NCBI RefSeq assembly: GCF_000388175.3
Contig: NZ_ARPM03000114.1
Coordinates: 1 to 34,192 of the forward strand
Direction of reading: 5' to 3'
From: Holospora undulata HU1
Lineage (GTDB): Bacteria > Pseudomonadota > Alphaproteobacteria > Holosporales > Holosporaceae
DNA: 34,192 nt
Position numbers and translations under genes: made by a program. Under the pieces are notes generated by a model. That model had not been told where the DNA came from and searched no databases. It saw only the letters and a program-made list of their open reading frames with translations. Below are positions 25,880-33,797 of this stretch, in pieces. Numbering within the stretch: the stretch's first letter is position 1; each line of letters begins with the position of its first letter.

Positions 25880-27160
25880 TTATTTAGAAAATTTTCCAAA
25901 CATTTTTTTCATTTCTCCAAAACGTGTCAACAGCTGATTAACGTCTTGAACTGTGGTTCCGCTTCCCCTTGCGATACGTTTTTTTCGAGAGGCATCAAGT
26001 ATCTTGGGGTCCTTTCTTTCTTTAACAGTCATGGACGACAAAATCGCTTTCTCTTTTTTAAAAGAAGTGTCTTTATTTTGCAAAGACTCTAGAATTGCCC
26101 CCATTCCTGGGATTAATTTTAGTATAGAGGATAACCCCCCCATTTTTTGCATTGCGTCCATCTGAACAATAAGATCATCCAAAGTAAATATTCCTTTTTG
26201 AATACGACTTAGTTGCTGAGCGTGGGTTTCATGGGAAAGAAGTTGCGTGGTTTTGTGCACAAGTTCTGCGATATCTCCTTGATCTAATATACGATTGACT
26301 ATACGCTTTGCGTCCCATTGCATAAAGTCTTGAGGTTTTTCACCGGTTCCTAAAAATTTTATGGGAAGGTCCAACAACGACTTTAAAGATAAAATTACTC
26401 CAGCTTTATGATTAGCATCTAATTTCGACAACGCTATTCCATTAAGCGTTAATTTAGAAAAAGATTTTGAAACCTCTGTGATGCTTTGCCCTATTAAACT
26501 GTCACAAACCAGTAAGTTTTCTTTTGCGCGAATAATATTTTGCAGTTGAACTAACTCTTCCATCAGCTCTTTATCCACGTGCAAACGTCCTGCGGTGTCA
26601 AAAATGATGTGATCATAGAAAGGCGTTTTAGATAGCGCGCGTTTTGCAGTGGTGTAAACATCTTCTTCTACAACAGGAAGGACGTCTACACCAATGCTAT
26701 TTCCTATTACTGCAAGTTGGGACTGAGCTGCGGGACGATAAGGGTCGAGAGAAACAAGAAGTGTTGAAATATTCTGAGCTTTAAACATAAAGGCTAATTT
26801 TCCACATAAGGTTGTTTTTCCACTTCCTTGCAACCCCATAACCAGAATAGAAGACCTTCTGGCCCAGTGAACTGGATCATTATTTACCAAGGCAAGCATT
26901 TCATCGTACACAATCTTACTGATGAGCTGGTCTGGATACAATGACTTTACAAGGTTTCTGCCTAACGCCTGGTCTTGAACTTTTTGTAAAAACGTCTTAA
27001 TAACTGGAAGCGCTACATCTGCTTCTAGTAAAGCAATCCTAATTTCCCTTAACGCTTTATCTATATCTTTTTGTGTGACAACAGAGCCATTTCCGATGCG
27101 TTGTACTGCATTACGCACAGAAACTCCTAAACGTCCAAACATTTCTTGGGTATCGATCAA
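25880..27160 (-). CDS. ffh: Signal recognition particle protein Ffh
   Basis: 426 aa; E. coli Ffh has 453. With 4.5S RNA and FtsY it targets nascent membrane proteins to the translocon. The N domain (1-95) has the conserved ALLEADVAL (43-51). The G domain has the P-loop GLQGSGKTT (109-117), DPYRPAAQSQL (139-149), DTAGR (188-192), SKLD (245-248) and GTGEKPQDF (271-279). The M domain (about 310-426) ends with RGSGTTVQDVNQLL and the methionine-rich loop QMDAMQKMGG. Oddity: the closing loop usually written GDARGGA reads ANHKAGV, a divergence at the guanine-site motif. Downstream it abuts an IS5 relic; upstream lies another IS relic. Confidence 0.97.
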   Translation of the reverse strand: MIDTQEMFGRLGVSVRNAVQRIGNGSVVTQKDIDKALREIRIALLEADVALPVIKTFLQKVQDQALGRNLVKSLYPDQLISKIVYDEMLALVNNDPVHWARRSSILVMGLQGSGKTTLCGKLAFMFKAQNISTLLVSLDPYRPAAQSQLAVIGNSIGVDVLPVVEEDVYTTAKRALSKTPFYDHIIFDTAGRLHVDKELMEELVQLQNIIRAKENLLVCDSLIGQSITEVSKSFSKLTLNGIALSKLDANHKAGVILSLKSLLDLPIKFLGTGEKPQDFMQWDAKRIVNRILDQGDIAELVHKTTQLLSHETHAQQLSRIQKGIFTLDDLIVQMDAMQKMGGLSSILKLIPGMGAILESLQNKDTSFKKEKAILSSMTVKERKDPKILDASRKKRIARGSGTTVQDVNQLLTRFGEMKKMFGKFSK

Positions 27161-27337
27161 TAAAATCCTGTTCAGTCTACCTTAATTTGCTTTAAAAATC
27201 AAATGAAATAAAAAAATTTATCTATGCTAAAAAGATAGACATTCACTAAATACATAATTATCAATTTATTAAAAAATCTTACCGTAAGTTCATTGATAAT
27301 TTCTACTTTTATTTATTTTATCATGAATTATCGCATT

Positions 27338-27793
27338 ATACAGCAAAAGCTAAATAAAACGATTTTAATTAATAATTTTATGGCATATTCAGTAGATTTT
27401 TTTTGACGTAGAGTGTTAAAAATCAGAGAGGAAGAAGGACTAAGATTTGACGAGGTGTGGCATTCCTTTGACTGGGAGTCTGGTTTCAAACAACTGTAAA
27501 TATCTTGGGGTTCAACGCGTGGATGCTGCAAGATTTGATCCCCAAACTTCCTGAAAAGCAGTGGGGGAGCCATGGACAATGCAACTTTTCCCGAAAGCCA
27601 AGACATGCTAAAGGTCTTGGAAGCTTCAGGGCACTCCTCTCCTCTATCTTTTTGCCTTATTCACCAGACCTAAATTCCATCAAAGATAAATAGGCACAGA
27701 AAAACACTTAGGCGCACTCTTAGATGAAGTATAGAAACTCTCTTCCAATATATATAAAATCATAAAATCATTTTATATAGTTGTAGCTATGAT
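27338..27793 (+). mobile_element. IS630-type element, type b-like, internally deleted
   Basis: 456 bp with imperfect inverted ends (ATACAGCAAAAGCTAAATAA at 27338 and the complement of 27768-27793). The N-terminus, MAYSVDFF, is followed by stops and then by a piece related to the type b helix (VLKIREEEGLRFDEV). After a central deletion come MDNATFPESQDMLKVLEASGH (split by a frameshift) and LPYSPDLNSIKDK, the C-terminal IS630 motif. The same internal-deletion pattern as at 21465-21889 is seen in this diverged subtype. Confidence 0.72.
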
Positions 27794-28548
27794 ACATAAG
27801 GGGAAAACAGTGCTTTTTACAAGAAAAGTCTTTGTTCATTATCCTGTAGGTTGATATTTTGTGACTACAATTTTTAGAGCTTCCACGTATTTCTAACTTA
27901 CTATAAATAATAATATCTTGATAAACTTATCTTAAGTGCTCTTTTGACGAGGCGTCTATTTAAAATTCCATAGAAGACCTCTTTACTAGCGGTGGTTGCT
28001 GTGGGACTAACTTGTGTAAAAAGATTTTTTTTCTTTGTATGCAAGACTTTTTTAAAAAATTAACAAGCACATTGTCAAAAATATTTGTTGTAAATTAATT
28101 TTTTAAAATACAAAAATCGAAGAATACCAAATAAATATTTTTTTTTGGATAAGAGAGCAGAAAAGCATTTTAGCACCAAAATAAGTAATATCGCAGAAAT
28201 TTTACTTTCTCATCAAATCTGAAAGATCTCATCAAATCTGAAAGAATATCGTGAAGACAGAAAAAAGACGTTTTTCAATATTAATCAAATAGAAAAACAG
28301 GTGGATGCAGGGGGGGGAAGTACGAAAAAAAGACAAAGTTAATTTTTTTTCGTTTTTGATACAGATTAAAAAATTTAATTTCTGTAAATTATGAGTAAAA
28401 TTTTGTTTTAGAAATGGTAAATTATTGCAAAATAACTTATTGCTTATATTGAGCACTTGATTTTTCGTAAAAAAATTATGATGATCAAAAGAAAGGTGCG
28501 ACTTAAGTATAAAAGTTCGTGATTTATAAAAATATTTAGGAGTTAAGT
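27794..28548. other. Gene-free AT-rich stretch
   Basis: About 750 bases upstream of ompH/skp. It contains a perfect 19-bp tandem duplication (28208-28245), an 8-G tract (28310-28317) and T-rich runs. A minus-strand frame here overlaps the start of the skp gene and has no supporting features. I see no RNA gene. Confidence 0.5.
28208..28245. repeat. 19-bp perfect tandem duplication
   Basis: TCTCATCAAATCTGAAAGA occurs twice, head to tail, with no mismatch and no spacer. Looks like a recent slippage or short duplication in non-coding DNA. Confidence 0.95.
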
Positions 28549-29205
28549 GTGGAGAAATTAAATATGAAAAAGATGAGTCTAAGTTTACTGCATAAAAGTT
28601 TTTTTTGTATTTTTTCTTGTTTGATTCTTTGTGGTTCGGTTTGTGGAGAAAGTTCAAAGGAGCAGGATAAGCAAGAAGAAAAAAGAGAAGAGCCTTCAAA
28701 GATTTTAACCATAAAAAAGACGGGGGTTGTGTTTTTAAATGGCATTATAGAGGTGCTACCTGCTTATCGAATCTGGAAAAAAGACATAGAAGCTTGGAGA
28801 GAGAAAGTTTCTTCAGGACTAATTAAAGAAAAAACAAGTTTAGAAAAAGAATGGAAAAAGTTAGATGGGCTGCGGGGTCTTATTGGAGAAGAAAAATACA
28901 ATGAAAAAAGAAAAGCACTAGAAGATCGTGTTACAAAGCTTGAGCAGTCTCATTCGGAAATGCAAAAAAAAATTTATGTTTCCGAGCAATCAGTAGCCAA
29001 ATTTTTAGATCAAGAAATGCAGAAAATTTTGGATGATTTGTGCTCAAAACGTGGAATATCTTTGGTTTTGAATGGGGCTGTAGTTTTACACATTGATCGT
29101 TCAGAGCTTAATTTAAGTATTGTGGATTTAACTTCTGACGTTGCGCGTTTAATGGAAAAACGGATAGATACGTTAAAAGATTATGTTCCTGGGGCTAAGG
29201 GGTAA
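28549..29205 (+). CDS. skp: Periplasmic chaperone OmpH/Skp family
   Basis: 218 aa from GTG 28549 (AGGAG six bases upstream); ATG 28564, with GGAG nine bases before it, is an equally possible start giving a cleaner signal peptide (MKKMSLSLLHKSFFCIFSCL). Skp carries unfolded outer-membrane proteins across the periplasm as a trimer. After the signal comes a charged linker, then the beta core opening KKTGVVFLNG, a long coiled coil (about 75-150, KKLDGLRGLIGEEKYNEKRK and on), and the closing strands ISLVLNGAVV. The order skp-lpxD-fabZ is the conserved envelope cluster. It probably heads an operon through ntrX. Confidence 0.9.
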   Translation: MEKLNMKKMSLSLLHKSFFCIFSCLILCGSVCGESSKEQDKQEEKREEPSKILTIKKTGVVFLNGIIEVLPAYRIWKKDIEAWREKVSSGLIKEKTSLEKEWKKLDGLRGLIGEEKYNEKRKALEDRVTKLEQSHSEMQKKIYVSEQSVAKFLDQEMQKILDDLCSKRGISLVLNGAVVLHIDRSELNLSIVDLTSDVARLMEKRIDTLKDYVPGAKG

Positions 29206-29223
29206 TGCAAAAAAAGGAAGAGG

Positions 29224-30225
29224 ATGTCTTTTGTTTTTGATATAGAATTTATATCCAAGCACACTGGAGTGTTGGGTGCTGCTTTAGAAAAAAAGTTTTC
29301 TGGGGTTGCATCTTTTGGAAGCGCAAATCGTGATCAAGTTACTTCTCTGGATCGTTTGGATTTGCTAAAAGATGGAAAGCAGTGTAACGCGGGGGCGTGT
29401 TTTGTTCGTCCAGAGCATAAGGATTTTTTGCCGGATCACACCATTCCTTTGTTGTGTCAAACCCCTTGGGAGTGCTGTGTTCGTTTGATGCGTGCGCTTA
29501 GTGCTGAGTTTTTTTTAGATTCACAAGGAGACAGAGGAATTCATCCTTCTGCATGGGTTCACCCTGATGCTTTTGTTCCTGATTCTTGTACTGTTGGTCC
29601 TTTTGTGGTGATAGAAGAAGGGGCAATTTTGGGGCAAGGATGCATTTTGGGAGCGCATGTTTTAATAGGAAAAAATGTTAATATGGGAAAAGATTGTCGT
29701 ATTGATTCCCATGTTTCTATTTGCCATGCCTATTTGGGAGATCGGGTTTGTGTTCGCTCTGGGGCCCGAATAGGTCAGCCGGGATTTGGGTTTGTTGTTA
29801 CAGGTTCTGGGCCTGTGGACGTTCCTCATTGGGGAAAAGTTCGTATTGGGTCAGATGTTGTTTTGGGAGCAAACACTACTATTGACCGGGGAACTTTAGA
29901 TGATACGTTAATTGGTGATGGAACGCGCATAGATAACTTGGTTCAAGTGGCACACAATGTTCAGCTTGGAAAAAATGTGGTGCTAGTTGCACAAACGGGA
30001 ATTTCTGGGAGTTGTCATATAGAAGATCAGTGCATGTTAGGTGGTCAAGTGGGGGTAGCTCCTGGGGTGTGTTTAAAAGCCGGAACTGCTGTGGCAGCTA
30101 AAAGTGGTGTAATGCGATCGACGGAGTCTGGTGCACAAATCGCTGGAATTCCAGCAATGCCTATCCAGCAATGGAAAAGACAAGTGATCTATTTAAAGCG
30201 ATTGTTTTCAAATGATAAAGGGTAA
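29224..30225 (+). CDS. lpxD: UDP-3-O-acylglucosamine N-acyltransferase
   Basis: 333 aa. LpxD adds the second (N-linked) acyl chain in lipid A synthesis. It has an N-terminal uridine-binding domain (about 1-105), then left-handed beta-helix hexapeptide repeats (HPSAWVHPDAFVPDSCTVG onward, 107-290) with GARIGQPGFGF (180-190). The catalytic base is H244 in VQVAHNVQLG. The C-terminal helix ends NDKG. The start has AAGGA five bases before the ATG; fabZ starts four bases after its stop. Its presence means the cell makes at least the early lipid A intermediates. Confidence 0.97.
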   Translation: MSFVFDIEFISKHTGVLGAALEKKFSGVASFGSANRDQVTSLDRLDLLKDGKQCNAGACFVRPEHKDFLPDHTIPLLCQTPWECCVRLMRALSAEFFLDSQGDRGIHPSAWVHPDAFVPDSCTVGPFVVIEEGAILGQGCILGAHVLIGKNVNMGKDCRIDSHVSICHAYLGDRVCVRSGARIGQPGFGFVVTGSGPVDVPHWGKVRIGSDVVLGANTTIDRGTLDDTLIGDGTRIDNLVQVAHNVQLGKNVVLVAQTGISGSCHIEDQCMLGGQVGVAPGVCLKAGTAVAAKSGVMRSTESGAQIAGIPAMPIQQWKRQVIYLKRLFSNDKG

Positions 30226-30229
30226 TATT

Positions 30230-30724
30230 ATGGATTTATTTACTTCTTCTTCGATTTTAAATTCAAAAAGTATTGAATTTTCGATACAAGACATCATGCG
30301 ATATATTCCTCATCGCTATCCTATGTTAATGGTAGACCGAGTAGTGGATGTTTTACTTGGAGAGCGTGCGGTAGGAATAAAAAATGTTACGATGAATGAG
30401 TATTTTTTTTCTGGACATTTTCCAGAGCGCCCTGTTATGCCTGGTGTTCTTATTGTAGAAGCTATGGCGCAGACAGCTGCAGTTTTGGTAATGCATTCTT
30501 TAAATTTGACCTCTAAGGATCATATTGTATATTTTATGTCTTTAAATCAAACAAAATTTCGAAGTCCTGTAGTGCCTGGGGATACGTTAAGACTTTGCGT
30601 GCAAAAAGAGCAAGAAAGAGGATACGTATGGACGTTTAGAGGAGAAGCTTGGGTAGAAGAAAAGTTAGTAGCAGAAGCAGTGTACACGGCTAAAATTTCT
30701 TCGCTTTCTTCTTACGCTGATTAG
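30230..30724 (+). CDS. fabZ: 3-hydroxyacyl-ACP dehydratase FabZ
   Basis: 164 aa from ATG 30230, preceded by AAAGGG with seven to eight bases of spacing. A reading from 30212 would overlap lpxD and adds only MIKGNI. FabZ dehydrates 3-hydroxyacyl-ACP in fatty-acid elongation, and competes with LpxA and LpxD for the same substrate pool. It has the hot-dog signature PHRYPMLMVDRV (27-38), the catalytic H63 in SGHFPERPVMPGVL and E77 in IVEAMAQ. In most alphaproteobacteria lpxA comes next; here a regulator gene does. Confidence 0.97.
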   Translation: MDLFTSSSILNSKSIEFSIQDIMRYIPHRYPMLMVDRVVDVLLGERAVGIKNVTMNEYFFSGHFPERPVMPGVLIVEAMAQTAAVLVMHSLNLTSKDHIVYFMSLNQTKFRSPVVPGDTLRLCVQKEQERGYVWTFRGEAWVEEKLVAEAVYTAKISSLSSYAD

Positions 30725-30772
30725 GAGTTCAAATTATTTTTTGGGTGCAGCTTATAAAAATTAGGAGTTCCG

Positions 30773-32122
30773 ATGCATACTATTCTGGTAGTGGATGATG
30801 ATAAAGAAATTTGTAAAACTTTAAAGGGGATTTTGGGAGATGAAGGGTTTAAAACCCACATCGCTCAGACACCAGATGAAGCGATGAAAAAATTAAAGAG
30901 TGAAAATATTCAGTTGATTTTACTGGATGTTTGGTTCGGTAAAGATTCTTGGGACGGAGTGAATCTTTTAGAGCAAATTAAACAGATTTCTCCTTTAATT
31001 CCTATTATTATGATCAGCGGTCATGGGACGTTAGAACTTGCTGTGAAAGCTATTAAGCGGGGGGCGTATGATTTTTTAGAAAAGCCTTTTGACTTGGATC
31101 GCCTGCTTTTAAGTGTTCGTCATGGACTGGAACATTCTCAGCTCCACATCCATAAAGTTATGGCTACCAATGAGGCAAAGTCTTGGCCTTTTCCCTTGGC
31201 ATCTTCGTTGACAAGGCTTGCAGCAACAGATGCTCGAGTATTAATTTTAGGAGAAAACGGAACAGGAAAAACTTCTATTGTAAAGGAAATGGTGCAACTT
31301 TCTTCTAGGAAAGATAAATCTGTTTTAATTCTTGAGGCGCAAGAACTTAATACTCTAGGAAATGAAGAATTGTTGGGTATTGAACGTGATCGCGTTGTAG
31401 AGCGCGTTGGTCTATTTGAAAAAGCACAAGGAGGAACGATTATTCTCAGAAATGTAGATACGTTAAGCGATAAATTACAAAAAGTTTTATCGGAGCTCTG
31501 GGATTTAAATGGAGTGTATCGTGTTAATGGAAAAAATTTAGTTCCATTAAATGTTCGATTTTTAGCCACGGCTCAAGACACATTTTTATCCAAGGCAGGG
31601 CTTTTTTTTAAAGAATTTTTTGATCGTATTACGTTGAACTATTTTGTTCTTAAAGTTCTTCGAGAGCACAAGGAAGATATTAAGCTCTGGATAGAATATC
31701 TTATGTCTTTTTTTTCATTACGTTATCAAAAATTTCTTAAACCTTTAGATTCTGTGACATTGCGTGCTTTGCAACTGTATGAATGGCCCGGAAATATCAC
31801 GCAACTTTCTAATGTTATTGAAAACGCTGTGATCGTTGCGACCAAGGATACTTTAATAGCAGAGAATTTTTCTTTACCCGTCATGATGCAATTTAATAAT
31901 TCCATGCACCAAGATTTATTTTCTCTTTCATTGACAGATGCGCGGTGCATGTTTGAGCATTTTTATATTTCATACCGTCTTTCAGAAGAAAACGGAAACG
32001 TATCTATTGTTGCAAGAAAAATCGGTATGGAGCGTTCGGCTTTACACCGAAAAATTAAGCACTTAAACGAAAAACGCATTGAGATTAATCAAAAAAGTGG
32101 TTTTTTTTCTTCGACTTTGTAG
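30773..32122 (+). CDS. ntrX: NtrX-like response regulator with degraded AAA+ motifs
   Basis: 449 aa. The receiver domain (1-120) is intact: acidic D8-D10, phosphoacceptor D52 (LLDVW), S82 and K104 (LEKPF). The central domain (about 140-355) is of the sigma-54 activator type with Walker A GENGTGKT (160-167) and WPGNITQLSNVIE (338-350). It lacks GAFTGA, as other alphaproteobacterial NtrX do. It also lost the Walker B acids (usual LDEV is LRNV, 225-228), the FRxDLYxRL arginine finger (FKEFFDRIT) and the sensor II arginine. The C-terminal Fis-type helix-turn-helix is good (GNVSIVARKIGMERSALHRKI, about 408-428). It likely binds DNA under phosphorylation control but may not hydrolyse ATP. Ribosome site AGGAG. 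The partner ntrY is not in the window. Confidence 0.88.
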   Translation: MHTILVVDDDKEICKTLKGILGDEGFKTHIAQTPDEAMKKLKSENIQLILLDVWFGKDSWDGVNLLEQIKQISPLIPIIMISGHGTLELAVKAIKRGAYDFLEKPFDLDRLLLSVRHGLEHSQLHIHKVMATNEAKSWPFPLASSLTRLAATDARVLILGENGTGKTSIVKEMVQLSSRKDKSVLILEAQELNTLGNEELLGIERDRVVERVGLFEKAQGGTIILRNVDTLSDKLQKVLSELWDLNGVYRVNGKNLVPLNVRFLATAQDTFLSKAGLFFKEFFDRITLNYFVLKVLREHKEDIKLWIEYLMSFFSLRYQKFLKPLDSVTLRALQLYEWPGNITQLSNVIENAVIVATKDTLIAENFSLPVMMQFNNSMHQDLFSLSLTDARCMFEHFYISYRLSEENGNVSIVARKIGMERSALHRKIKHLNEKRIEINQKSGFFSSTL

Positions 32123-32322
32123 ATTTTATTTCGTAGAAGTAGAAAATGGGGGTGTTGTAGTTGGTAAGAGATACTGTTTATAAAATTCTTGCTCTGGGTT
32201 AGAAAATAAAATTAGAATAATAAGGACAAAAAACAAGTAAAGCTTTTCATTTGATGAACTATGTGGAGTGTTATATTTTTGGTAATGTATTATTATTTTT
32301 TAACCTATGAGCAGTTTTTTTT

Positions 32323-32354
32323 ACACAATTATAATATAACACAATTATAATATA
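32323..32354 (+). promoter_or_regulatory. 16-bp tandem repeat doubling a TATAAT box
   Basis: ACACAATTATAATATA twice in perfect tandem, 29 to 60 bases before the ATG of the 288-aa secreted protein. Each unit carries TATAAT (32330-32335 and 32346-32351). Either could serve as the -10 box; no good -35 box is present (TTACAC at 32321 is the nearest). Confidence 0.45.
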
Positions 32355-32382
32355 ACTCATAAATCAAAACGCGTATATTAAA

Positions 32383-33249
32383 ATGAAAAATCGTTATCTC
32401 CCTTTTTTTTTACTGGTCACGTTTGGAAGTCAAACGTTGTGTGCTGCATCTATCGAAGAGCGATTGGCTTTACTTTCAAAAGCCGGACTTGATGAAAAAC
32501 AAAATCCTGAAACGAAAAAAATCCTTCCTTCTGGATCTGAAGTCCCGTTATTGAATAATCAGCCCAATGTAAACAATCTAGATTCACGGTATTTAGTAGC
32601 AGAAACTTTTGTTCAGGGCAATCAAGAAGATTCTGGATTGATGAAAAAGGGATTAGAGCGCATCACAAAAGGTGTAGAACATGTGGCAGATTATGCAAAA
32701 AATGAGCTTCTTCCTCAAGCAGGTGAAGTCGCTTTACAAGCCGGTGAGCATGCAAAAGAAATAGCTGGTAAGGCAGGAGAACAAGCAAAAGAAATTACGC
32801 ATCAAATAACAGAGCAAGCAAAAGAAACGGGAAAACACTTAATGAGTTATTTTCTGCCAAAAATCAAGGAATTATTTGGAGTTGTGGGAAGAAAATTAAT
32901 TTCTTGGTCGGGTAATGAAGAAATTTTATCTAAAGAAAAATCACTAGCTGGTGATTATAAAAATGAGATACAAGATCCAGGTTTAGACGTTTTGCATGAA
33001 GCAAGTGTTTCTTCTTCCCTTATATCATCAGATAGATTTGAGTCTCCTTCAGAGAGCCCTACTTCTGAAAAACCCGAGTCTCCTTCAGAGAGCCCTACTT
33101 CTGAAAAACCCGAGTCTCCTTCAGAGAGCCCTACTTCTGAAAAACCCGAGTCTCCTTCAGAGAGCTCAGCTTCTGAAAAACCCGAGTCTCCTTCAGAGAG
33201 CTCAGCTTCTAAAAATTCTTCTTCTCAAAAAGAATCTATAATCATCTAA
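32383..33249 (+). CDS. Exported amphipathic-repeat protein with S/P/E tandem-repeat tail
   Basis: 288 aa, not recognised. A signal peptide covers 1-21 (FFLLVTFGSQTLCAA). Residues about 87-112 hold a helix-rich lead-in, then three exact 11-residue units (GEHAKEIAGKA, GEQAKEITHQI, TEQAKETGKHL), the periodicity of LEA, apolipoprotein and synuclein-type helices that lie along membranes or lipids. A more hydrophobic segment (LMSYFLPKIKELFGVVG) follows. The end is a 12-residue repeat with the core ESPSESPTSEKP or its SSASEKP variant, four near-perfect copies plus a diverged fifth, rich in S, P and E. It has no ribosome site; two TATAAT boxes lie upstream. The layout suggests a secreted or surface protein with a lipid-binding helix and a flexible tail. 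Family unknown. Confidence 0.8.
   Translation: MKNRYLPFFLLVTFGSQTLCAASIEERLALLSKAGLDEKQNPETKKILPSGSEVPLLNNQPNVNNLDSRYLVAETFVQGNQEDSGLMKKGLERITKGVEHVADYAKNELLPQAGEVALQAGEHAKEIAGKAGEQAKEITHQITEQAKETGKHLMSYFLPKIKELFGVVGRKLISWSGNEEILSKEKSLAGDYKNEIQDPGLDVLHEASVSSSLISSDRFESPSESPTSEKPESPSESPTSEKPESPSESPTSEKPESPSESSASEKPESPSESSASKNSSSQKESIII
33040..33219 (+). repeat. 36-bp in-frame tandem repeat (VNTR-like)
   Basis: Units start at 33040, 33076, 33112, 33148 and 33184, each beginning GAGTCTCCTTCAGAGAGC. The first three are identical; the fourth differs in its second half (CTCAGC for CCCTAC) and the fifth shares that change and decays at its end. Unit length is a multiple of three, so copy-number change keeps the frame. 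Confidence 0.97.
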
Positions 33250-33254
33250 AACCA

Positions 33255-33375
33255 AAAGGGCTGTTATTTGAAAAAGTAAATTCTAGAAAAAAACATTAAT
33301 ATCGGTATAGTAAAATGGACAAAAGATCTTGAAAGTAGTGAAAACAAAAGCAAACTTTGGAAATTATAGAAAAAT
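33255..33375 (+). mobile_element. IS630-type N-terminal scrap
   Basis: Sequence around TTATTTGAAAAAGTA matches the type b helix-turn-helix copy at 15378-15470: LLFEKVNSRKK, then a frame giving VKWTKDLES against VRWSKNLEG. Frameshifted and without ends; barely recognisable. Confidence 0.5.
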
Positions 33376-33797
33376 TACTTAGTAGATATAACGAAATATT
33401 AAAAAGATATATATTCTGTAATAATGAATAGCAAAGAAGTAAAAAATGTAGTATATATTAACTAAGATATTTTTTCTAAAGATATAGCCAAAAAGATGAT
33501 TTAAATAATGGGCGGTTGGGAGAGCAACAAGACTAATCCGATAAAGGTCTTTGCCCCAGGCGCTTTGGCGGTGATAAAAAAATAGTTAGTTAATAAAGAG
33601 ATAACTCTAGATATTCAAGATTCTTCTGCATAATTTTTAAATAATCGGTAATAGTTAAGGATAAATTATTTTTTTGTAAAGTTAAATAAATTTAAGAATT
33701 ATTAGAAGAAAATAATTAAACCTAATTTTTACCTACTTTCTTTATAGATTTTAATACTATAAAAAATTATATCAGTAATAAAAAAATGTAAAAATTC
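33376..33797. other. Gene-free AT desert with one GC-richer patch
   Basis: Extremely AT-rich, with no convincing gene. A patch at about 33505-33585 is clearly richer in GC than its surroundings and gives a 25-codon frame (MGGWESNKTNPIKVF...), too short to call. It might be a fragment of an imported element. Confidence 0.45.

Noticed and set aside
28232-28699. 155-codon minus-strand frame
   Set aside because: Overlaps the start of skp on the other strand, is dominated by F, L, K and N from AT-rich DNA, and has no ribosome site or family motif.
33040-33219. Possible CRISPR-like array
   Set aside because: Units are contiguous with no spacers and stay in the reading frame of a protein.
32996-33241. 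81-codon frame rich in LLLKNPSLLQRA repeats
   Set aside because: It is a second reading frame of the 36-bp tandem repeat; the frame with a signal peptide is the real gene.
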